DNA from: Pseudomonadota bacterium
GTDB lineage: Bacteria; Pseudomonadota; Gammaproteobacteria; Steroidobacterales; Steroidobacteraceae
Reading direction: 5' to 3'
Length of the DNA: 25,826 bases
Assembly: GCA_021808195.1 (NCBI GenBank)
Contig: JAKBCE010000044.1
Span: 1 to 25,826, forward strand
In this document: in pieces, positions 13,996 through 20,948 of the stretch
How positions within the stretch are numbered: the stretch's first letter is position 1
Layout of the letters: every line of letters begins with the position of its first letter
Translations under genes and position numbers: made by a program
The notes under the pieces: generated by a model
What the model saw: the letters and a program-made list of their open reading frames with translations, nothing else
What the model was told of the DNA's origin: nothing
Databases searched by the model: none

Positions 13996-15645
13996 CTACC
14001 ATAGCTGCCACTGATGCCCGAGCAGGACCGCGGCGCTCAGTAAGGCATTCGCGGTGACGTGCGCGGCGACGGCCTCACCCATGCGCTGGGTGCGGATCAG
14101 GACGAGACCGTAGAGGATCCCGGTCGCCAGGGCAGCGAGCCACAGGGCCGGGTGAATCACGCTGTAGGCGACGGCCGCGACGAGCAGCGGCAGCCAACCG
14201 ATTGAGCCGAAGTCAACGGCCTCAAAGTGCCCTGCAACCAGGCGGCGCATGAGATACCCATGGTAGGCGAGCTCCGCGGCGAGGGGCACGAGGACGAGGG
14301 TGGTGGCTGCGCGGCTGGCGATCCACAGGGCCCGCGCGGGAGCGGCCATTACTTGAAGAGCGGCCGGCATGCCGTGGTGCGCCACCACCATGCGGCTCAC
14401 CGCAAGCGTGAGCGCGAAGGCAATGACCCCTGTCCCGATTCCCCATCCGCTGAATCGCCAGTCGAGGCCGCGCAGGGCTGGCCAGTAGAGGGCGAGTGCG
14501 CCCCCCCCGGCCAGCAGCCTGAGCGCATACCAAGTGTCGAACCGGCCGGAGATCGCGTGCGAGATCATGCCTGCCGCCAGTACAGACAGGAGCGGTACGA
14601 GGTAGGTCGCGGTGGGATTGACCGTGTGCGCCCGATCGGCTCGGGCCGCCGCGCGACTCAGCCAGCGGCTGCGCTGACTCACCCAGGCGAGTGCGCATGC
14701 GATGGCATTGAAGGCGATCCAGCCCGCCTGGGAGTGAAATCCGTACACAGCGATCCCGGGGTGTCCCGCGTTTCCGATCAATACCAGGACGGCAATGCGC
14801 ACGACGTTGAGGATGAGAACGAGTATGACGCCGCCCGGAAGCAGCCACAGCGCGCGGGGAAATCGATATTCCTTCCGGAAGTAGAGTAGCCACGCGGACA
14901 GGAAGGCGAGGATCAGCCCGACACCCTCGAGCCCGGAGCACGGACGGGAGACCTCCACCGCAAAATTCGGCGCACGCAGCACTCGGGCGGCGGCGTTCGT
15001 CTGCAGCCCCGGCAGGAGCGATGTGAGGACCCAACGGACCATCGTAAAGGTCACTTGCGCCATGGGCACCCAGAGGTCCTGACTCGCGACAATCGCCGCC
15101 GTAGCGGCTGCGGCGCCGAGCGCCGCGTAGGCCCAACGATCGCCGACCGCAACCGCACCCCCCCGCCACAGCCACCACGGTGCCCACCCAGCCGCCAGCG
15201 CCGCTGCGGCGATCAGGGCGAGCAGCAGCATCGCTGCGGCAAGCAGCGCGAACGCCGGCTCGCTGACCTGGCCGCGGTAGAGTCCATGGAGCGAAGCCGC
15301 CAGGGGAATGAGCAGCAGTGCGTGAGCGAGGAGCCATCGCTTGCGGACCGCAACCGTGCGCGCTCTGGCATCGATCTCGCGCAGCGGCGCATCGGTGCGC
15401 ACGTAGATGAGAATCGCGAGCGCGATGCTGAAGGCTACCGCGAACCGCAATCCGAAGTGCTGCGCGAGTCGCAGCGCCGCGCCAAGTCCGCGAGCGGCGT
15501 CCGCATTGTGGAAGTCGACGAAGAAATCGAGCAGGAACTTCTCGACCAGCAGTGTGAGCGCAATCCATCCCGCCCGCGCCGCAAGACCTAACCGGACCCC
15601 GGCGGGCGTGTATTCGAGGGCTTGCGAGGGTTCGTTGACGCTCAG
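13996..15645 (-). CDS. xrtE: Exosortase E/protease fusion (XrtE), with likely CTG start
   Basis: Polytopic inner-membrane protein of about 549 residues. The N-terminal exosortase domain has the transpeptidase-like triad: Cys236 in VSRPCSGLEG, Arg283 in LNVVRI and His304 in FHSQAGW. The C-terminal half is a CPBP-type (CAAX-protease-like) domain with ELAYHGYLMRR, SVIHPALW (His498) and HVTANAL (His529, Asn533). This fusion is the exosortase E/protease architecture that pairs with VPEID-CTERM proteins, and such a gene follows directly. In the first protease motif the usual EExxxR is AExxxH (Ala457, Glu458, His462). An in-frame TTG at 15450 would delete 65 residues, including the conserved-looking KFLLDFFVDFHNADAARG. 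No ATG, GTG or TTG occurs further upstream; CTG 15645 overlaps the upstream TGA and has GAAGG 9 nt before it, so it is chosen. XrtE should cut the sorting signal in the periplasm. Confidence 0.86.
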   Translation of the reverse strand: MSVNEPSQALEYTPAGVRLGLAARAGWIALTLLVEKFLLDFFVDFHNADAARGLGAALRLAQHFGLRFAVAFSIALAILIYVRTDAPLREIDARARTVAVRKRWLLAHALLLIPLAASLHGLYRGQVSEPAFALLAAAMLLLALIAAAALAAGWAPWWLWRGGAVAVGDRWAYAALGAAAATAAIVASQDLWVPMAQVTFTMVRWVLTSLLPGLQTNAAARVLRAPNFAVEVSRPCSGLEGVGLILAFLSAWLLYFRKEYRFPRALWLLPGGVILVLILNVVRIAVLVLIGNAGHPGIAVYGFHSQAGWIAFNAIACALAWVSQRSRWLSRAAARADRAHTVNPTATYLVPLLSVLAAGMISHAISGRFDTWYALRLLAGGGALALYWPALRGLDWRFSGWGIGTGVIAFALTLAVSRMVVAHHGMPAALQVMAAPARALWIASRAATTLVLVPLAAELAYHGYLMRRLVAGHFEAVDFGSIGWLPLLVAAVAYSVIHPALWLAALATGILYGLVLIRTQRMGEAVAAHVTANALLSAAVLLGHQWQLW

Positions 15646-16973
15646 CGGCCGATGCCTTCGTAGTGGCTGAACGCCTCGGGTGCCAACATGCGCCGTCCGT
15701 CGATCACCAGGGGGTGGCGCCCGAGGCTCTCGAGCGTGGCGGGCAGCCCGCCGAACTCAGCCCAGCGAGTCACGAGGACGACGATCTGCGCATCGGCGAC
15801 CGCTTCGCGCATCGATGGCGCAAACGACACACCGCTCAGCTCGTCCCGATCCCTCGGGCGGGCCACCGGGTCGTAGACCGTGAGGAGGGCGCCGCGGGCC
15901 TTCAGCTCGCGAATGATCGGAAAGGCCGGTGATTCCCGCACGTCATCGGTGTCTGGCTTGAACGCAACCCCGAGCACCGTGATCCTCACCTCGTGTAACG
16001 AGGCGAAGTGCCTGCCGATCAGGCGCAGCACCTCCGCGGGCTGGCCCCGGTTGACCTCGAGCACGCTGCGCAGCAGCTCCATGCCCAATCCCTTCTCGCT
16101 TCCCTGACCGGTCAACGCTGTGACGTCCTTGGGCAGGCAGCTGCCGCCGAAGCCGCAGCCGGGCTCAAGGAAGCCCGTAATGCCCGCCGTGATCCGTTCC
16201 CCCTCCCGGCGCGCCGTGAAATAGCTGGCCAGGTGCACGCCGCGCATGACGTCGATGGCATCTACGTCACCTACGGCCGTGCACAGGCGCGCGATCTCGT
16301 TCGAGAATGAGATCATGGTCGCGAGCACGGCGTTGGAGGCGTATTTGATCATCTCGGCCGTGGTCGGGTTTGTGACGACTCGCGGCACGCTCTCATCGAA
16401 GCTTGCGTACAGCTCCCGCAGCGTCTCCTGGGTCCGAGTGTCGATGCCGCCGAGTACTAGTCGGTCTGGCGCCGAGAAGTCTGCTACCGCCGTGCCTTCG
16501 GTGAGAAATTCCGGATTCATCCCGAGACCGAACGCGGCGCCCGCGGTTTTTCCCGAGGTGCGCTCCAGCGCGGTGCGCACGAGGCCTACGGTCGAGCCGG
16601 GAATCACGGTGCTCTTCACAATGACCGTGTGGTAGCCCGCCTTGCGGGCGAGGGCCGTGCCGATCTCCTGCGCAGCGGCCTCGACGTAGCGCAGGTCGAT
16701 CTTGCCGCCCGCAGCCGGGGTGCCGACCGCAATGAAGGTGACCTCTGTGGCAGCGACCGCTCCCGGCAGATCGCTCGTGCCGCTCAGCCGCCGGCCGACC
16801 GTGCGCGCGAGCAGCAGAGGTAGATTCTGTTCGTGGATGGACGCTCGCCCCGCGTTAATCATCTCGACTTTGGCGGGGTCCAAGTCGACGCAGATCACCT
16901 CGTGTCCGCGGTCTGCGAGGCAGACCCCTGTGACGAGCCCGACGTAGCCAGCACCGATGATGGAGACGCGCAT
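15642..16973 (-). CDS. ugd: UDP-glucose 6-dehydrogenase family (nucleotide-sugar dehydrogenase)
   Basis: 443 residues. N-terminal NAD-binding GAGYVG (residues 7-12), VKSTVIPGST and NPEFLTEG; central EMIKYASN with catalytic Lys210; the active-site Cys279 in GFGGSCLPKD; C-terminal FKPDTDDVRESPA in the UDP-binding domain. These make it a four-electron UDP-sugar dehydrogenase, most simply UDP-glucose to UDP-glucuronate. UDP-N-acetylmannosamine or N-acetylgalactosamine dehydrogenases share the motifs, so specificity is inferred. The next gene upstream, a UXS-like epimerase, fits a UDP-glucuronate to UDP-xylose step. The ATG overlaps the upstream stop by 1 nt (TAATG), and its stop overlaps the probable XrtE start. 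Cytoplasmic. Confidence 0.93.
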   Translation of the reverse strand: MRVSIIGAGYVGLVTGVCLADRGHEVICVDLDPAKVEMINAGRASIHEQNLPLLLARTVGRRLSGTSDLPGAVAATEVTFIAVGTPAAGGKIDLRYVEAAAQEIGTALARKAGYHTVIVKSTVIPGSTVGLVRTALERTSGKTAGAAFGLGMNPEFLTEGTAVADFSAPDRLVLGGIDTRTQETLRELYASFDESVPRVVTNPTTAEMIKYASNAVLATMISFSNEIARLCTAVGDVDAIDVMRGVHLASYFTARREGERITAGITGFLEPGCGFGGSCLPKDVTALTGQGSEKGLGMELLRSVLEVNRGQPAEVLRLIGRHFASLHEVRITVLGVAFKPDTDDVRESPAFPIIRELKARGALLTVYDPVARPRDRDELSGVSFAPSMREAVADAQIVVLVTRWAEFGGLPATLESLGRHPLVIDGRRMLAPEAFSHYEGIGR

Positions 16974-18103
16974 TACGCCTCCGCCCCCACGCGGTTGTGG
17001 CTGTACCAGATGAGCGAGCGGTACACGCCTTCCTCGATCAGCACCTTCGGCTGGTATCCGAGCTCGGTGCGCGCCTTCTCAATCACTGGACAGCGCCTGT
17101 TCGGATTGTCGACGAGATAGTCCGCCTCGCGGCTTGCCCCGAACACGACCTTGCCAGCATAGCCGAGCAGGTCGCGGGCCGCCCGCGCCGCGAGCTGGGC
17201 GAGGTCGGCGACGGAGATCTCGGGCCGGTCGATGCCGATATTGTACGGCTCGCCCGCGCGCCCTTGAACGAGCACCTTGAAGTACCCGGTGATCGCATCC
17301 GTCGCATAGCAGAAGGTGCGCCTCGGACTGCCGTCGGAGAGCATCACGATGTCGCGCCCGGCGAGGATGTCGCGCGCGAAATCCGGCAGAACCCGGCCGT
17401 CGGTGATTTTGAGTCCCGGGCCATAATTGTTGAAGGGTCGCGCCATGGTGACCGCAATGCCCTCGTGCCGCGCGTACGTTACGCACAGCGTCTCCCCGAA
17501 GCGCTTCGATTCGTCGTAACAGGCGCGAGGCCCGGTGCAAGAAACGTTGCCGCGGTAGGTTTCGGGCGTCGGGATCGCCCCAGGCGGCGGATCACCGTAC
17601 ATCTCGCTCGAGGAGTAAAAGAGAAAGCCGCGGACGGGCTGGCCGCCGTCGCGCTGCGCCACCGCGTAATCGAGCAGATTTCGCAGGCCGTTGATGTTGG
17701 CGTCGATGCACTTCAGCGGCTGTGCACGGTAGTACGTCGGTGAGGCGATGCCAGCCGCATGGATCACGTAGTCGAAGTGTCCGATATCCGCAGGCAGCGG
17801 TTCGATGACATCATGCCTGCGCAGCGCCAGGTGTGGCCGGCCGCGTAGCGCCTCAAGCCACTGCGGTACGCCGCGGAAGTAGTTGTCATAGACCACCAGA
17901 TCGATCGGCGTGCCGCCGGCGTGCCGCGCGTTCCACTGCAGAACCGACTGCACCAGGTAGTAGCCGAGAAACCCGCCACCACCGGTCAGCAGCAGCCGCC
18001 CGCCGGCCATCTGGCCAAATTCCGTGGCGAGGTCGGCGCAGATCGCCTCGAGGTCCTCCTCGAGGAGCTGCTGCAAATCGATGATTCGTCGGTGATAGCG
18101 CAT
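16973..18103 (-). CDS. NAD-dependent epimerase/dehydratase, UDP-glucuronate-decarboxylase-like
   Basis: 376 residues, extended SDR. GGGGFLG at 41-47 binds NAD; YSSSEMYGDP (163-172) supplies the Ser; YDESK gives Tyr196 and Lys200; RPFNNYGPG and PRRTFCYATD are sugar-nucleotide epimerase motifs. The GNV-x-x-x-GPR-x-CYDE-x-K arrangement resembles UDP-xylose synthase (UXS), and the adjacent UDP-glucose dehydrogenase would provide UDP-glucuronate, so UDP-xylose formation is a reasonable inference. About 35 residues precede the Rossmann motif, longer than usual. CDP- or dTDP-glucose 4,6-dehydratases share the fold, so a 4,6-dehydratase is the alternative. ATG 18103 is preferred; the frame upstream runs through the PIG-L gene. 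The gap to the PIG-L stop is 16 nt. Confidence 0.85.
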   Translation of the reverse strand: MRYHRRIIDLQQLLEEDLEAICADLATEFGQMAGGRLLLTGGGGFLGYYLVQSVLQWNARHAGGTPIDLVVYDNYFRGVPQWLEALRGRPHLALRRHDVIEPLPADIGHFDYVIHAAGIASPTYYRAQPLKCIDANINGLRNLLDYAVAQRDGGQPVRGFLFYSSSEMYGDPPPGAIPTPETYRGNVSCTGPRACYDESKRFGETLCVTYARHEGIAVTMARPFNNYGPGLKITDGRVLPDFARDILAGRDIVMLSDGSPRRTFCYATDAITGYFKVLVQGRAGEPYNIGIDRPEISVADLAQLAARAARDLLGYAGKVVFGASREADYLVDNPNRRCPVIEKARTELGYQPKVLIEEGVYRSLIWYSHNRVGAEA

Positions 18104-18119
18104 CGGTTCGGTTCTGCGA

Positions 18120-18773
18120 TCAGGGCTGAAGCAACATCTTGCGTCCGTGGAAGGCCTCGGCGTAACGCGACGGGGCGTTGCATTCGATGCCGCGTAGGCG
18201 CAACAGCCCCCGGAAAAGTTCTGCATCGAACCACTGGCGCTCGCACTGCGAGGGGAATGATTTGAGCAACGCCTCTATCTTGATGTCGACGGTGGCGGGC
18301 GAGAGCGGACAGTAGACCTGCGGCTGCGCCAGGTCGCCTTCGTATTTCGGGATCTCGTACTCGAGGACCGCGTGGCTGCGAAAGGTGTTCCAGGTCAACT
18401 GTGCGATCACTTGGTGATCTTGATGACGGTCGCCGAGGTGATGGGTCAGGATGAGATCGGGAGCCACGGTGGCGCGCAAGGCCTCAAAGGCGTCTTTGAT
18501 GGCAGCCCCGACGTAGGGGAAATAGCTCGTGCGGAAGCGATGCACTACCACCGACAGGTTCACGTCCGCGAGCAGCGCAGCGGCCGCTGCTCGCGTTTCA
18601 GATTCCCGCGCGTCATCGGCGGAGAACACGACCCAGAGGAAGCGCAGTCTCGGATGCCGTCGCGATAGCTCGATGAGCGTGCCACCGCAGCCGATTTCGA
18701 TGTCGTCGCAGTGTGCTCCGAGGCACAGCACGGTGCCGTCTTCGGGCAGTTGCGGCTGAAATTGCAGCATCAT
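18120..18773 (-). CDS. PIG-L/LmbE-type zinc deacetylase
   Basis: 217 residues. AHCDDIEIGCGGT (20-32) is the PIG-L zinc-binding motif; the usual form is PHPDDxE, here AHCDDIE, keeping the His-x-x-Asp-Asp metal and catalytic residues. The second part, THHLGDRHQDHQ, supplies the His-x-x-x-x-x-His pair seen in the family. Such enzymes remove N-acetyl groups from amino sugars or related compounds. In a polysaccharide locus, partial de-N-acetylation of the nucleotide sugar or polymer is expected, and no signal peptide means it acts in the cytoplasm. ATG 18773 overlaps the stop of the upstream RmlC-like gene (ATGA); a second ATG at 18770 is adjacent. The 45-nt frame further upstream is within the RmlC-like tail. 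Confidence 0.86.
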   Translation of the reverse strand: MMLQFQPQLPEDGTVLCLGAHCDDIEIGCGGTLIELSRRHPRLRFLWVVFSADDARESETRAAAAALLADVNLSVVVHRFRTSYFPYVGAAIKDAFEALRATVAPDLILTHHLGDRHQDHQVIAQLTWNTFRSHAVLEYEIPKYEGDLAQPQVYCPLSPATVDIKIEALLKSFPSQCERQWFDAELFRGLLRLRGIECNAPSRYAEAFHGRKMLLQP

Positions 18774-19345
18774 GGCTCTCGTGCGGCGCCGCAGCGTGCG
18801 CCGCAGCGTGCGCCGCACGCGTCGAAGGCCGGCCAGTGGGCGTCCTGATGCGACATCACCTCGATCGGCGCGGGCCAGCGGATGCCGAAGGCGGCATCGT
18901 CATACCGGACACCGCGTGCGCACTCGGGCGCATAGGGCACGGAGGCCTGATAGGCGAGATCGGTATCGGGGCAGAGCGTGAGGTAGCCGTGCGCACAGCC
19001 CTCGGGGATATAGATCATGCGGCCATTCTCGCCTGTCAGCTCGACGGCGAACCAGTCGCAGAACGTGGGGCTTGCGGAACGCAGGTCGATCGCGACATCG
19101 TATACGGCGCCGCGCGTACAGCGCACGAACTTGGATTCGTTGTGCGGGGCCACCTGGTAGTGCATTCCGCGCAGTGTACCGGCCGCGAGACTGTGCGCGG
19201 TGTTGATCTGGGCGATGCGCGTGTCGAGGCCGGCGCGGGCGAACTCTTCTGCGCACCACTGCCGGGCAAAGAAGCCTCGCTCATCGCGGCGCGGCTCGAG
19301 GTCTATCGTGAATACTCCGGGAAGTTTCGTTTCTGTGAAAACCAT
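18770..19345 (-). CDS. dTDP-4-dehydrorhamnose 3,5-epimerase (RmlC)-like cupin
   Basis: 191 residues, cupin epimerase. RDERGFFARQW at 20-30, TLRGMHYQ with catalytic His62, SKFVRCTRGAVYDVAID with Lys72, YIPEGCAHGYL with His119 and DLAYQAS with Tyr132 all match RmlC. Canonical RmlC 3,5-epimerises dTDP-4-keto-6-deoxyglucose for rhamnose, but no rmlA, rmlB or rmlD is visible. A cytidylyltransferase gene 5 kb away suggests a CDP-linked or other 4-keto-sugar substrate instead; this is inference. The C-terminus ends in a low-complexity ACGARCGARCGAAREP tail, coded by the repeat at 18782-18817. Start ATG 19345 is 25 nt after the pyruvyl transferase stop. Cytoplasmic. Confidence 0.87.
   Translation of the reverse strand: MVFTETKLPGVFTIDLEPRRDERGFFARQWCAEEFARAGLDTRIAQINTAHSLAAGTLRGMHYQVAPHNESKFVRCTRGAVYDVAIDLRSASPTFCDWFAVELTGENGRMIYIPEGCAHGYLTLCPDTDLAYQASVPYAPECARGVRYDDAAFGIRWPAPIEVMSHQDAHWPAFDACGARCGARCGAAREP
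18782..18817. repeat. GC-rich 12-bp tandem repeat in the RmlC-like 3' end
   Basis: About 2.5-3 copies of GCAGCGTGCGCC (plus strand) code for the GARC-GARC-GAA tail. The left end also contains the 12-bp palindrome TGCGGCGCCGCA (18782-18793). Slippage in this block could alter the length of the tail and the coupling to the PIG-L start 9-15 nt away. Confidence 0.55.
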
Positions 19346-19370
19346 CGTTCAATGGCCAGTCGGTCTCCGC

Positions 19371-20654
19371 TCAGTCTGCACCACAGGCAGCCGAGAACAG
19401 TTGTGCGTATTGCTCCTCGAGCGCCCGTCTCGATTGCTGCATCTCGTACTCGATGTGCCTCCGTAGGCGCGCCGCCTCACGCTCGAGATCCTCGAAGCCC
19501 TTGATCAGCGTCGCGGCGGTGAGATTCTGAAGCGGCATCCGGTATTCGGTCAGGCCGAGCCGGGTGAACAGGGAGTCGAGCTTCACGTGATCCGAGAGGC
19601 AGATGACTGGTTTGTGCTGCAGCATCGCCAGCACGAGATTATGGAAGCGCGGTGAGATCACGAAATCCGTCTGCGCGATCTGCCCGATTAACTCTCCGAC
19701 GGTGAGCGGATCATCGGACAGAAGAAGGGGCGATTGGGCGAGGATCCCGCGCTGCTCCAGCAGCGCGCAGAATGCGCGCCGTGGCTCGAGGTCATACTGT
19801 AGATCACCAATCAACAGGCGCACCGCATAGCCGCGCTGCTCGAGCCAGGCGACGAAATCAGCCATCGTCTCGAAATAGGCGCGCTCGGCGAGCGAGGTCG
19901 CCTCGTCCGCAGCGCCGTTGTAGTTCTTCAGCCCGAGTCCCACCACCCGGGGCGCGGGCCCTGGCTCGCCCATTGCGCACAGATGCCGCTGCGAGAGACC
20001 AAACACTAAATCCGGATATACCGGGTCGTGCTCGGCGGCGAGGCCGATAGATCGGGCGTAGTGCTTCGATTCCTCGTCGCGATAGCTTCGATAGCTCGCG
20101 AGGCGCAGGCTCGTAAGGATCATCCACCGGCTCAACGGATGACGGATCGGCCCGACGCCGATGCTGAGGAAGGCGAGCCTCACGCGGCACAGCGCCGCGA
20201 GCGTCGACCATTTGAAAATGTCGTAAGGCCAGCCGGCTGGGCCACACAGATAGTCGGAAACGATCTGGGTTCCGGGAATGATTAACAGATCCACGTGCAT
20301 CAGCAGGCGGACACCCTCGAGCCACTGCAGCAGCTCAAGCGGCGCCCGGCGCAGCACCAGCCGCGCCACCTTGGAGAGGATGCGTGCCGGGGTGCCCATG
20401 GAGGGTGCAGCCGCGGCCCCGGGCTCGGGCGCTCGCCCGCGGGCCGCCCAGCGCCATCCGCTCTCATTCACCGAGGCCCGCACTGCCGCGATGCCGTGCC
20501 GGGAGCGCACATCCTCCGGAATGGCGCACAGGCATACCAGCTCCGCATCCGGCCAACGCTCGCGCAGCTGCTCCACCACGACCTGGAGTGTGCACTCATT
20601 GCCCAGGTTGCCGGAGCCGAAGTTGCCGTAGAAAACGATCTTTTTCGACCTCAT
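19371..20654 (-). CDS. Polysaccharide pyruvyl transferase family protein
   Basis: 427 residues. The N-terminus KKIVFYGNFGSGNLGNE is the glycine-rich opening of the pyruvyl transferase (PS_pyruv_trans) family. Mid-region FLSIGVGPIRHPLS, later PRVVGLGLKNYNG, DLQYDLEPRR and DFVISPRFHNLVLAM keep the family's Asp and the R-x-H nucleotide/pyruvyl-binding block. Members transfer pyruvate from phosphoenolpyruvate to a sugar to form a ketal, giving an acidic polymer, although some act as other transferases. ATG 20654 is chosen because it precedes the family opening; ATG 20717 and a TTG at 20726 would add 21-24 poorly matched residues. It is the first gene of the nine-gene series and is divergent from the CgeB-like gene. 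Confidence 0.83.
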   Translation of the reverse strand: MRSKKIVFYGNFGSGNLGNECTLQVVVEQLRERWPDAELVCLCAIPEDVRSRHGIAAVRASVNESGWRWAARGRAPEPGAAAAPSMGTPARILSKVARLVLRRAPLELLQWLEGVRLLMHVDLLIIPGTQIVSDYLCGPAGWPYDIFKWSTLAALCRVRLAFLSIGVGPIRHPLSRWMILTSLRLASYRSYRDEESKHYARSIGLAAEHDPVYPDLVFGLSQRHLCAMGEPGPAPRVVGLGLKNYNGAADEATSLAERAYFETMADFVAWLEQRGYAVRLLIGDLQYDLEPRRAFCALLEQRGILAQSPLLLSDDPLTVGELIGQIAQTDFVISPRFHNLVLAMLQHKPVICLSDHVKLDSLFTRLGLTEYRMPLQNLTAATLIKGFEDLEREAARLRRHIEYEMQQSRRALEEQYAQLFSAACGAD

Positions 20655-20795
20655 ATGTGCAGCGTCAGCGCTCTGGGCGGACCTCGCCACTGAGTTGTAG
20701 TTGACCGTCGCGCGCATCTCGTGCAACGACGGTGCGTCGCGATCTTAGGTACGACGGCAATGGCATCATACCGACAAGGGCCCGGGATGACCACA

Positions 20796-20809
20796 TGGGG
20801 AAATCCCCA
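20796..20809. promoter_or_regulatory. Palindrome TGGGGA-AA-TCCCCA
   Basis: A perfect 6-bp inverted repeat with a 2-nt centre, within the divergent intergenic region. It could be a shared operator for both units. It is too short and compact to be a terminator. Confidence 0.4.
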
Positions 20810-20855
20810 ACGCTGCCCCGGCGTGTTGTCTGCATATGGCCTTTGAGTCCTGATG

Positions 20856-20864
20856 TGCTAGTAT
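20856..20864 (+). promoter_or_regulatory. Possible extended -10 (TGCTAGTAT) for the CgeB-like gene
   Basis: TG-C-TAGTAT fits an extended -10 consensus and lies about 85 nt before ATG 20949. No clear -35 box is found at 16-18 nt, which extended -10 promoters can lack. This is a motif match only. Confidence 0.3.
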
Positions 20865-20948
20865 TTCCGCTCCGACTGATTCCGGACACAGAACACCAAC
20901 AGGGCGGCGCACAGGAGTTGCGTATCCTCAAAAATGCTGGGAGGGAGG

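Larger units (their letters stand above)
20655..20948. promoter_or_regulatory. Divergent intergenic region between two transcription units
   Basis: About 294 nt lie between the pyruvyl transferase start (minus) and the CgeB-like start (plus). It must hold the promoter for the long minus-strand series. The 20796-20809 dyad and the 20856-20864 extended -10 are the only elements I can point to. Confidence 0.45.

Noticed and set aside
14222..15568. 448-codon minus-strand frame overlapping XrtE in another frame
   Set aside because: Arg/Pro-rich with no membrane pattern; the XrtE frame has the catalytic triad and membrane helices.
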